Shown: in pieces, positions 54,187 to 62,381 of the stretch
How positions within the stretch are numbered: position 1 is the stretch's first letter
Layout of the letters: each line of letters begins with the position of its first letter
Source: Wukongibacter sp050859025
GTDB lineage: Bacteria > Bacillota > Clostridia > Peptostreptococcales > Caminicellaceae
Direction: 5' to 3'
DNA length: 64,000 bases
NCBI RefSeq assembly: GCF_050859025.1
Contig: NZ_CP138200.1
Location: 5,022,001 to 5,086,000 of the forward strand
Translations under genes and position numbers: made by a program
The notes under the pieces: generated by a model
Told to the model about the DNA's origin: nothing
The model's input: only the letters and a program-made list of their open reading frames with translations
The model's database searches: none

Positions 54187-55863
54187 TCACAGGGACGTTT
54201 CGTTTGCCATATTTTTATTAGCATATTCTATTGCTTCTTCAATTCCTTCAAAGAAATTCTTATTTCCTATTACATCACATAATTCAGCTTTTCTTAAAAC
54301 ATTTAATGGTTGTTCATTGATTCCAGATATTAAAACCTTTATGTTCTTGTGATGACACATATTAATTATTCTTTTAAAAGCATGCAAAGCAGTCGCATCC
54401 ATTGCCGGCACATTTCTCATTCTAATAATTAAGGTTTTTGTTTTATCTCCTAGGTTATTAGCTGCCTCAAGAAATTTATCTGCTGCTCCGAAGAAAAATG
54501 GTCCATTTATCTCGTAAATCTGAATTCCTTCAGTCGTTTGGATTTTTTTGTTTTCTTTTGTAAAATCAAATTCCTCATCATTTTCTTCAGAAGCATCCAA
54601 GCTTGTTATATTAACAGTGGATACCTCAGACATACGTTTCATAAATAAAAATGCGGCCAGTACCATACCGATTTCTATAGCCTTAACTAAATCTATTAGA
54701 ACAGTTATAAAAAAGGTAACTAATAATACAATTACATCGCTCTTTGGTGATTTAAACAGTTCCTTAAATTCTCTCCATTCACTCATATTGTATGCAACAA
54801 TTATTAGCACAGCCGCTAAAGACGTAAGTGGAATCATTTTGGCAAGAGGCATAAACAGTACCATTATCAATAATAAGGTCACTGCATGAACCATACCCGC
54901 AATTGGTGTTCTACCTCCATTTTTTATATTAGCCACCGTCCTTGCAATTGCACCTGTTGCTGGAATACCTCCGAATAAAGCTGAAGCAATATTGGCAACC
55001 CCCTGAGCAACAAGCTCCATATTAGACCTATGTTTACTGCCAATCATCCCATCAGATACTACAGCAGACAATAGCGATTCAATAGATCCAAGAATAGCAA
55101 TGGTAAAGGCTGGTGCAATTAACAATGTTACTTTATCAAATGTAATACTAGGTATCTGAATGCTTGGTAATGCTGAAGATAACTCTCCAAATTTAGTTCC
55201 AATCGTTGGAACTTCAAGATTTAATAGTCTTACAATTACAGCGGTAACTATTAAGGCTATTAAGGTTCCTGGTACTTTTCTGTTTATTTTAGGCCACAAA
55301 ACAATTATTAGCAATGCAATTATGCCTATAAAAGTTGCTTGAAGATTTATTGTATTAAAAGACTCAAAATATATTTTCCATTTCTCCAAAAATTCTGCAG
55401 GTACCTCTCCGATTTTCAGTCCAAAAAAATCTTTAATCTGGGATGAAAATATTACCACTGCTATCCCACTTGTGAATCCAGTAGTAATTGGATATGGAAT
55501 GAATTTTATCACACTTCCAAGTTTCAATACTCCCATTAATATCATTATTAATCCGGCAAGAAATGTGGCAATAATTAATCCATCTATTCCGAATTCAGTA
55601 GCAATTCCGTAAACAATAACCATGAATGCACCCGTCGGACCACCAATTTGCACGCGACTGCCACCAAGCATTGATATTAGAAATCCTGCTATAATGGCTG
55701 TATGCAGCCCTTTTTCTGGTGAAACTCCTGATGCAATGGCAATGGCAATTGATAATGGTAGTGCAATAATTGAAACAATGACACCCGCTGTAATGTCCTT
55801 AACCAATTGTTCTCTAGAGTAACCCTTCAATGTAGTAAGTAACTTTGGTTTCAACTTTGACAA
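54187..55863 (-). CDS. SulP-family anion transporter with STAS domain
   Basis: About 558 residues from TTG 55863 (AGAAGGG upstream); an earlier TTG at 55881 lacks a ribosome site. Ten to twelve transmembrane helices with SulP phrases GVIVSIIALPLSIAIAIASG and IGGPTGAFMVIVYGI. A C-terminal STAS domain (about 440-550; VPAMDATALHAFKRI) follows. Likely carries sulfate, bicarbonate or an organic acid. Monocistronic. Confidence 0.92.
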   Translation of the reverse strand: MSKLKPKLLTTLKGYSREQLVKDITAGVIVSIIALPLSIAIAIASGVSPEKGLHTAIIAGFLISMLGGSRVQIGGPTGAFMVIVYGIATEFGIDGLIIATFLAGLIMILMGVLKLGSVIKFIPYPITTGFTSGIAVVIFSSQIKDFFGLKIGEVPAEFLEKWKIYFESFNTINLQATFIGIIALLIIVLWPKINRKVPGTLIALIVTAVIVRLLNLEVPTIGTKFGELSSALPSIQIPSITFDKVTLLIAPAFTIAILGSIESLLSAVVSDGMIGSKHRSNMELVAQGVANIASALFGGIPATGAIARTVANIKNGGRTPIAGMVHAVTLLLIMVLFMPLAKMIPLTSLAAVLIIVAYNMSEWREFKELFKSPKSDVIVLLVTFFITVLIDLVKAIEIGMVLAAFLFMKRMSEVSTVNITSLDASEENDEEFDFTKENKKIQTTEGIQIYEINGPFFFGAADKFLEAANNLGDKTKTLIIRMRNVPAMDATALHAFKRIINMCHHKNIKVLISGINEQPLNVLRKAELCDVIGNKNFFEGIEEAIEYANKNMANETSL

Positions 55864-55986
55864 TTCATACCCTTCTTTCAAATAGAATTAGAATAAAATC
55901 TACTAATATAAAAATACACAACTCCTATATTTTACTGCCAAAAAAATTAAAACACAAGTACTTTAAGATTAAATTCAGTTAAAAAA

Positions 55987-56028
55987 TTAAGCACCTGAAA
56001 ATTAGATTCAGATGCTTAAACTCATTTT
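55987..56028 (-). terminator. Distal terminator, amino-sugar operon
   Basis: TTAAGCACCTGAA (55987-55999) pairs with TTCAGATGCTTAA (56007-56019). T-runs lie on both strands, so it can act in either direction. Confidence 0.75.
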
Positions 56029-56116
56029 TTTCTAGTAGGATATAGAAAAATACACTATAGAAATTATTATTAATGAAACATGGAAATATAGTATGTTATT
56101 TTTAGTAAAATGATTC

Positions 56117-56147
56117 AAACCACTAGCCCATTATGAACTAGTGGTTT
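56117..56147 (-). terminator. Proximal terminator, amino-sugar operon
   Basis: Perfect 10-bp stem AAACCACTAG with CTAGTGGTTT, loop 11, downstream of the rpiR-like gene. The remainder of 55882-56291 shows no gene. Confidence 0.65.
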
Positions 56148-56291
56148 GTTAACAATCTCAATTGAATAATATAATCCAATATTCAATTGTATTTTTCAAG
56201 GTTGAAAGCTTTTTGTCTTATAAATTTGGCATGGGATAGAGCAAAACTCAATCACATGTCAAAAATTTCTTTACATTAATATAATGTCTAT

Positions 56292-57101
56292 TTAAATATT
56301 TGTAATTGCATCTATTGTTCTTTTTAAAGTATTTCGTATATCCTTATCTTGAAGTAAAACAGTAGAAATCAAATCTAGTAAATACATAATAGAAAATTGA
56401 GAATTTATGAACCTTTCCTTGTCAACAAACGCTGTATTATAGACTAAAAGATTCAAATGACTAAGCTTTGTCATATCGGTATTTTCAAATCCTGTTATAC
56501 TAACTATTTTAGCATTATTTTTTTTACATAAACTTAAAGATTTTAGTATAATCTTAGTTTTTCCAGAAGTAGATATACCTACTACTAAATCCTCAGAGCC
56601 TACTATAGAGCTTGTAATTATCATCATATGTGAATCTGTTACACTTTGAACATTAAAGCCCATTCTAAGTAATCTATGCATCATTTCCTGAGCGGAAATA
56701 CCAGAACTTCCAACTCCATATATGTATATTTTTTTAGCATTTTTCAACTGATATATAAACTCATATATATCTTCTTTATGTATAAGCTCTTTAGTTCTTG
56801 TGATAACTTCACTATAGTAATTATACATATCTGAAAACACACTAACTTCACTTTGCTCATTACTATCAGATTTTATTCTGTTTATTCTAATTTTCATATC
56901 TACAAAACTTTGACAACCTATCTTTTTACAAAACCTTGTTATGGTAGAAGGAGATGTGTTAGTTTGAGCTCCTAAATCAGTTATTGATATATTGTTTATA
57001 TTCTCTTTTTGTTGTAATATGAAATCTCCTATTAATTTTTCTTTATCAGAAAATGAACTATACATTTTCTGAATTTCAACCAAAATATTCAATATATACA
57101 C
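56292..57101 (-). CDS. RpiR-family regulator of the amino-sugar operon
   Basis: 269 residues. N-terminal HTH (NISITDLGAQTNTSPSTITRFCKKIGCQSFVDMKIRI) and C-terminal SIS domain (IYIYGVGSSGISAQEMMHRLLRMG, VGISTSGKTKIILKSL). Last gene of the PTS/nanE/nag operon. The paired GAAAAT-type operator upstream of the first gene is probably its target. Ligand likely GlcNAc-6-P or ManNAc-6-P. Confidence 0.93.
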   Translation of the reverse strand: MYILNILVEIQKMYSSFSDKEKLIGDFILQQKENINNISITDLGAQTNTSPSTITRFCKKIGCQSFVDMKIRINRIKSDSNEQSEVSVFSDMYNYYSEVITRTKELIHKEDIYEFIYQLKNAKKIYIYGVGSSGISAQEMMHRLLRMGFNVQSVTDSHMMIITSSIVGSEDLVVGISTSGKTKIILKSLSLCKKNNAKIVSITGFENTDMTKLSHLNLLVYNTAFVDKERFINSQFSIMYLLDLISTVLLQDKDIRNTLKRTIDAITNI

Positions 57102-57154
57102 TCCTCAATAATATACTCAACATATATTAATATCAAGTATTATTATAGCATATA

Positions 57155-57640
57155 TTATTTATTTAAGATTATTTTTAATGTTTCTTGCCTATTTTCATAG
57201 CTTTTATTCATATTTTCAACTTTTTCCATATTAGTTATTACCAAAGGAGTGATAGTATCTTTACCCATACTTTTTATATAATCGATATCAATTTCTATTA
57301 TAGTTTCTCCCTTTTTAACAATGGTACCAGCTTCCTTAATTCTTTTAAATCCTTTACCTTTTAACGTAACCGTGTCTATTCCTATGTGAACCAATATCTC
57401 TAACCCTTCTTTTGTTATTATGCCAAAAGCATGATTTGTGGGGAATATGCTGCTTATTTTTCCGTCACAAGGTGCTACTGCCCTATTATTAGATGGTATA
57501 ACTGCCACTCCATCTCCCAATAATTTTTGTGAAAACATGGCATCTCTTACTGTAGTTATGTCTACAATTTCACCTTCAAATGGAGCCATAAGAATAGTTT
57601 CTCTATTCTTTTTTTTGAAAAAATCAAACATTTCTGTCAC
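57155..57640 (-). CDS. PTS EIIA component, glucose/NAG type
   Basis: 161 residues, free-standing Crr-like EIIA. The two active-site His are in NHAFGI and EILVHIG. It supplies the phosphoryl group to the EIIBC encoded by the first gene of the operon, which lacks its own EIIA. Gap of 4 bp to nagB. Confidence 0.94.
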   Translation of the reverse strand: MTEMFDFFKKKNRETILMAPFEGEIVDITTVRDAMFSQKLLGDGVAVIPSNNRAVAPCDGKISSIFPTNHAFGIITKEGLEILVHIGIDTVTLKGKGFKRIKEAGTIVKKGETIIEIDIDYIKSMGKDTITPLVITNMEKVENMNKSYENRQETLKIILNK

Positions 57641-57644
57641 ACCT

Positions 57645-58400
57645 TTATAAATATTCTTTGTCTATTTCCTCTGAATCAAGTTTTGATGCCGCCTCTTTAT
57701 CTAATACAAATACCACATCTGGATGTAGTTGAAGTACTGATGCTGGAAGGTTTGGAGTTATTTTTCCATAGATAGCCTCATAAATACAATTTGCCTTTTC
57801 CTTTCCACTTGCTAAAAGTACTATTTTTCTAGCTCTCATAATAGTCTTTATACCCATACTTATAGCCTTAGTTGGCACTTCTTTTACTGTGTCAAAAAAT
57901 CTTGAGTTATCCTTTATAGTTTGGTCATCTAAGTTTACCATATGGGTCAAAGCTTCAAACTTAATATCAGGTTCATTAAATCCTATATGTCCATTTCTTC
58001 CTATACCTAAAACTTGAATATCAATACCGCCTTTGTTTCTTATTTCTTTTTCATATCTTATACATTCTTCCTGTATATTATCTGTGATACCATCTGGTAT
58101 ATTTATATTTTCAATAGATATATCTACCTTATCGTACAGATTCTTTCTCATATAAAAATAATAACTCTGAGCATTATTTTTATCCAAGTTTAAATACTCA
58201 TCTAAGTTAAAGGTAGTTACATTCTGAAAGCTAATCTTTCCACTTTCATATGCTTTTACAATATGATTATACATGCCAATGGGAGTTGACCCTGTTGCAA
58301 GTCCCAATACACTATCAGGCTTTAATATAATCTGACTTGCAACTATATTTGCAGCTTTTTCGCTCATTTCATCATAGTTATTAACACATATAATTCTCAT
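57645..58400 (-). CDS. nagB: Glucosamine-6-phosphate deaminase
   Basis: 251 residues. LGLATGSTPIGMYNHIV, FNLDEYLNL, VLGIGRNGHIGFNEP and the allosteric-region SMGIKTIMRARKIVLLASG are textbook NagB. Converts glucosamine-6-P to fructose-6-P and ammonia. It begins immediately after nagA. Confidence 0.97.
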   Translation of the reverse strand: MRIICVNNYDEMSEKAANIVASQIILKPDSVLGLATGSTPIGMYNHIVKAYESGKISFQNVTTFNLDEYLNLDKNNAQSYYFYMRKNLYDKVDISIENINIPDGITDNIQEECIRYEKEIRNKGGIDIQVLGIGRNGHIGFNEPDIKFEALTHMVNLDDQTIKDNSRFFDTVKEVPTKAISMGIKTIMRARKIVLLASGKEKANCIYEAIYGKITPNLPASVLQLHPDVVFVLDKEAASKLDSEEIDKEYL

Positions 58401-59555
58401 TTAAACCACCTCATGGAAAGTCTTTCCGTTTATTATTGTTTTTGAAATAGTAATATTTTCATCAAATATTACTAAATCAGCACTTTTACCTATTCTAATA
58501 CTGCCTATTTTATCGTATAGACCTATAGCCTTAGCTGGATTAACTGTTACCATATTAACAACTTCACGTATATCATACTTTGTATTATCTTTTATATTTT
58601 CAACCGCCTCATTAAGTCTTAATATACTCCCTGCTAATGTATTGTCCTCAAGTCTCGCACTATTTTCATCTACTATTACCCTTTGTCCACCTAGTTCATA
58701 ATTGCCACATTTCATACATCCAGCTCTCATAGAGTCAGTTACAAGTATTACCCGCTCCTTCTTATTTATGTCTATAAATGCTTCAAACAATCCTTTGTGA
58801 ACATGTATAGTATCAGCTATTAGTTCACAGTATATATCACTTGAAAATAATGCCCCTACTACACCTGGATTTCTATGATGAAGTCCAGACATGGCATTAA
58901 ATGCATGGGTTACATAGTTTACTCCATTTTCAATTGCTTTAGTAGCTTCTTCAAAACTTGCGTCGGTGTGTCCCATGGATAAAACTACATTTTCATGTTT
59001 TTTAACCTTATTCATAAATTGAAATTTTTCGTCCATCTCTGGTGCATAGGTTATTATTCTAATAATATCTAGGTAATCCTTTATAAAATCATAATCAGGC
59101 TTTATTATATAATCTTCATTTTGAGCTCCCTTAAACTTAGGATTAATAAAGGGTCCTTCGAGATGAACACCAACTATCTTTGCACCATCTTTTATATGAA
59201 TATTTCTTATATTATGAAGAGCTTTTTTTATAAGTTCCTTAGGCATACTCATTGTAGTTGGAAGATATGATGTTACTCCATTTTTAATTATAGTCTTTGA
59301 TATCATAGATTGAGCTTCGTAAGTTCCATCCATAGTATCATAACCACCAGAACCATGTATGTGCAAATCTATAAATCCTGCACTAACATAATCACCCTTA
59401 GCATCTATAATAGAGTCCAAATTAAATTCTCTAACTTGATAATTACTAACCATATTAATTATTTTATCATCATAAATGAGGGCACTATCCTCTAATATTC
59501 TGTCTTCTAATATTATCTTTCCATTTACAATAGCTTTCACATTAACCATCTCCAA
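58401..59555 (-). CDS. nagA: N-acetylglucosamine-6-phosphate deacetylase
   Basis: 384 residues. Amidohydrolase motifs GFIDLHIHGSGGYDTMDG, the metal-binding Glu in GVHLEGPFINPKFKGAQ, MGHTDASFEEA, THAFNAMSGLHHRNPG and VTDSMRAGC. Makes glucosamine-6-P and acetate. Confidence 0.97.
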   Translation of the reverse strand: MEMVNVKAIVNGKIILEDRILEDSALIYDDKIINMVSNYQVREFNLDSIIDAKGDYVSAGFIDLHIHGSGGYDTMDGTYEAQSMISKTIIKNGVTSYLPTTMSMPKELIKKALHNIRNIHIKDGAKIVGVHLEGPFINPKFKGAQNEDYIIKPDYDFIKDYLDIIRIITYAPEMDEKFQFMNKVKKHENVVLSMGHTDASFEEATKAIENGVNYVTHAFNAMSGLHHRNPGVVGALFSSDIYCELIADTIHVHKGLFEAFIDINKKERVILVTDSMRAGCMKCGNYELGGQRVIVDENSARLEDNTLAGSILRLNEAVENIKDNTKYDIREVVNMVTVNPAKAIGLYDKIGSIRIGKSADLVIFDENITISKTIINGKTFHEVV

Positions 59556-59561
59556 TTATAC

Positions 59562-59661
59562 AGGTAACCAACTTTAAAATGAAATTATAGATAAGCAACT
59601 TCAAGGTTAAATAAATTTTCATAGAAAAATGTAGAAGCGTTCATTTTATTATTGGTTACCT
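59562..59661. repeat. 100-bp inverted repeat within the amino-sugar operon
   Basis: AGGTAACCAA (59562-59571) and TTGGTTACCT (59652-59661) bound a structure with inner pairing TTTAAAATGAA / TTCATTTTA. It fills the nanE-nagA gap. On the mRNA it would be a long stem-loop that could protect or process the message. Confidence 0.75.
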
Positions 59662-59683
59662 CTAATTCCTATTTTAAAGATAC

Positions 59684-60319
59684 CTACTTAATTCCATCAA
59701 CAAATTTTTTAGCTATGTGCTGAGGTCTTGTTATGGCTCCACCAACAACAACTGCGTAGGCTCCAAGATTCATAGCTTCTTTAGCCTTATCAGGAGTATC
59801 AAAATTTCCTTCTGCTAATATGGGGGTTTTGCATTTTTCCAAAAGCCCCTTTAATACTTGAAAGTTGTTAATCTCCTTAGACTGTTCAGTATATCCAACT
59901 AAAGTAGTCCCTATAAAGTGAAATCCTAACTTTTCAGCACGTATCCCTTCTTCTACCGTTGAGATATCTGCCATAAACTTTTGCTTTGGATACTTTTCTA
60001 TAACTGCCTTTAAAAATTCTTCATCTTGATTAAAGGTTGCATCAAGAGCTACTACCTCTACACCAACATTTACTAAAGCATCTACTTCATTAAATGTTGC
60101 TGTTATAAAAGGTATCATATGAGGGTAGTCCTTTTTTATTATTCCTATAATAGGAATATTCACTTCATTCTTTATAGCCTCTATATCAACAACAGAGTTT
60201 GCTCTAATCCCTACAGCTCCAGCCATTTGAGCTGCTAACGCCATCTTACTCATTATAAAGGAACTGTGTAGGGGTTCACCTTCCAATGCTTGGCAAGATA
60301 CTATAATTCCTTTTTCCAT
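59684..60319 (-). CDS. nanE: N-acetylmannosamine-6-phosphate 2-epimerase
   Basis: 211 residues, TIM-barrel NanE: SCQALEGEPLHSSFIMSKMALAA, GAVGIRANS, IIGIIKKDY, ALDATF, TPILAEGNFDTPDKAKEAMNLGAYAVVVGGAITRP. Converts ManNAc-6-P to GlcNAc-6-P for NagA. There is no nanA or nanK here, so ManNAc-6-P probably comes straight from the PTS. Confidence 0.96.
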   Translation of the reverse strand: MEKGIIVSCQALEGEPLHSSFIMSKMALAAQMAGAVGIRANSVVDIEAIKNEVNIPIIGIIKKDYPHMIPFITATFNEVDALVNVGVEVVALDATFNQDEEFLKAVIEKYPKQKFMADISTVEEGIRAEKLGFHFIGTTLVGYTEQSKEINNFQVLKGLLEKCKTPILAEGNFDTPDKAKEAMNLGAYAVVVGGAITRPQHIAKKFVDGIK

Positions 60320-60340
60320 TACGAACCACGTCCTAACTTT

Positions 60341-61831
60341 TTAGTCTCGTCCTAAAATATCGTTTATTCTATGCTTTAGTGGATCAGCCTTTGAACCAAA
60401 TATTGCTTGAACTCCACCTTTTACTTCTAATACAGCAGTAGCTCCTAATTTTTTAATTCTATCTTTATCTACCTTATCTACATCCTTAACAGAAACTCTA
60501 AGTCGTGTTATACAAGCATCTACATCATCTATATTACTCTCCCCTCCTAAAGCCTCTAACACGTCTTTTGCAGTTTGAGCCAAACTGTCCTTAGTAACAA
60601 CATTTATTTCTTCTGTATCTTCTTCTCTACCAGGAGTCCTAACATTAAACTTTGTTATTAAAAATCTAAAAGTAAAGTAGTATAGACAAGCCCAAATAGA
60701 TCCTATTATTAAAACATACATCCAATTAGTTGATCCATTACCTTGTAAAACTCCAAATAAGGTAAAATCTATTAATCCACCGGAGAAAGTATTACCAATA
60801 GATACATTTAGCATATCAGCCACATAGAATGATAATCCATCAAATAAAGCATGTACTACGTATAACCATGGAGCTACGAATAAAAACATAAATTCAATAG
60901 GCTCGGTTATACCTGTTATAAATGAAGTTATGGCTGCACTTAAAAATAATCCGCCTACTAGTCTTCTCTTAGCTTTTGGCACACAATGATACATGGCAAG
61001 ACAGGATGCTGGTAAACCAAACATCATAGTTGCAAAACGTCCTGCAAAGAATCTAGTACCTTCTGTATATAATCCAACGTGATTTGGATCTGCTAGTTGG
61101 GCAAAGAATATATTTTGAGCTCCAACAACAGTATTACCAGCGACCTGAGCAACTCCACCTAGTTCAGTATACCAAAATAGTGGATAAATCATATGGTGAA
61201 GGCCTACTGCGCCAGTTAATCTAAGTAAGAATCCATATAAGAAAGTTCCAAAAGCCCCTAGACTAGCTATAGACGTCCCAGTAGTTGTTAGCCATCCTTG
61301 AAATGTAGGCCAAATTAGGAAAAATATAAACCCTATAAATATAGCTGAGAAAGATGATACTATAGGAATAAATCTTGAACCTCCAAAAAATCCTAATACT
61401 GCTGGCAATTGAATATCATGATATTTGTTGTGTAAGTACGAAACTACCCCACCTATTGCTATAGAACCTACAACGCCAGTATCAATTGAAGCAATATCTG
61501 GATTAAATGCTCCTATCATACCTTTAATAGATGCATTCATTACCAAAAATGCCACTCCACCAGCTAATGCAGCCGTACCTTTGTCTTTTTTAGCCAATCC
61601 CGCTGACAATCCAATACACATAATAAGTGCTAAATTAGCAAATACAACTTCTCCAGACGCTGCCATTACCTTAAATAACCCTTGCAGCCAATAAATATTT
61701 AGTAATGGATATGAGTTCACTGTGTTTGGGTTAGATAAAGCTCCACCTATTCCCAGTAGCAAACCGGCTGCTGGTAATATGGCTATAGGCAACATAAAGG
61801 CTTTCCCTATTTTTTGAAGATTTTTAAACAT
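60341..61831 (-). CDS. PTS EIIBC transporter for amino sugars
   Basis: 496 residues. The EIIC part (about 1-400) has MLPIAILPAAGLLLGIGGAL and the GITEPIEFMFLFVAPWLYVVHAL signature of the glucose/GlcNAc family. The EIIB domain at the C terminus has the phosphocysteine in DDVDACITRLRVSV. First gene of the operon. With NanE and NagAB downstream it probably imports ManNAc and/or GlcNAc. Confidence 0.94.
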   Translation of the reverse strand: MFKNLQKIGKAFMLPIAILPAAGLLLGIGGALSNPNTVNSYPLLNIYWLQGLFKVMAASGEVVFANLALIMCIGLSAGLAKKDKGTAALAGGVAFLVMNASIKGMIGAFNPDIASIDTGVVGSIAIGGVVSYLHNKYHDIQLPAVLGFFGGSRFIPIVSSFSAIFIGFIFFLIWPTFQGWLTTTGTSIASLGAFGTFLYGFLLRLTGAVGLHHMIYPLFWYTELGGVAQVAGNTVVGAQNIFFAQLADPNHVGLYTEGTRFFAGRFATMMFGLPASCLAMYHCVPKAKRRLVGGLFLSAAITSFITGITEPIEFMFLFVAPWLYVVHALFDGLSFYVADMLNVSIGNTFSGGLIDFTLFGVLQGNGSTNWMYVLIIGSIWACLYYFTFRFLITKFNVRTPGREEDTEEINVVTKDSLAQTAKDVLEALGGESNIDDVDACITRLRVSVKDVDKVDKDRIKKLGATAVLEVKGGVQAIFGSKADPLKHRINDILGRD

Positions 61832-61857
61832 ATTGCATCCTCCTTTAACTTTTATTC

Positions 61858-61909
61858 ATCCTGAAAATAATTTTCTTTATATTTTTTAAAAGAAAATTAT
61901 TTTCAGGAT
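61858..61909. promoter_or_regulatory. Paired RpiR-type operator upstream of the PTS operon
   Basis: Two 21-bp arms, left 61858-61878 (ATCCTGAAAATAATTTTC...) and right 61889-61909, form a perfect inverted repeat. Each arm itself holds a palindrome, GAAAATAATTTTC (61863-61875) and GAAAATTATTTTC (61892-61904), of the kind bound by RpiR proteins. Centres 29 bp apart, just upstream of the EIIBC start. Confidence 0.82.
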
Positions 61910-62026
61910 ATTTAAATATTAACATGAAAATATTTTAGGGTCAATATATTTTTGTTTACTTTTTCAAAATATTATTAAGTTTAAAAATCTTGTACATAAT
62001 TAATGACTTCCTCAAATTGTAAATTG

Positions 62027-62195
62027 CTACAATTCATAGTTAATAATTTGCCCTTCTCTTTTTAAATTTTCTTTTGCATATGATATCTTATTTTCTGTTA
62101 TATATATGCCAGTTACATTATGTCCTTCTTCACCAAGTATAGTTGGAAAAAATCCAGAACCTGTACCGTTTGCCAATGCCTTTTTATTGTTTTAA
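62027..62195 (-). pseudogene. Fragment of a SAM-dependent methyltransferase
   Basis: Read on the minus strand: GTGSGFFPTILGEEGHNVTG followed by YITENKISYAKENLKREG to TAG at 62027-62029. This is the motif I region and the next strand and helix of a class I methyltransferase, with the canonical acidic motif replaced. No start and no C-terminal two thirds. A remnant. Confidence 0.7.
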
Positions 62196-62256
62196 AGGAC
62201 AAATAGGATATACTTTATGGGAAAATATATCTCAGTGCTGAAAGAGAATTAAGAGC

Positions 62257-62286
62257 AAATTAAAAGGACTGAGTCCTTTTCAATTT
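62257..62286 (-). terminator. Terminator of the secreted-protein gene at the right edge
   Basis: AAATTAAAAGGACT (62257-62270) pairs with AGTCCTTTT plus AATTT to 62286, a tight loop. Confidence 0.65.
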
Positions 62287-62381
62287 AGAACTCAATCCTT
62301 CGCTGCTCAAATTAAATATGCTTACCTTTTTGGGATCACCTCAAGATGTCCCATGTCACCTAGTAAAGTTATAGATTATTA

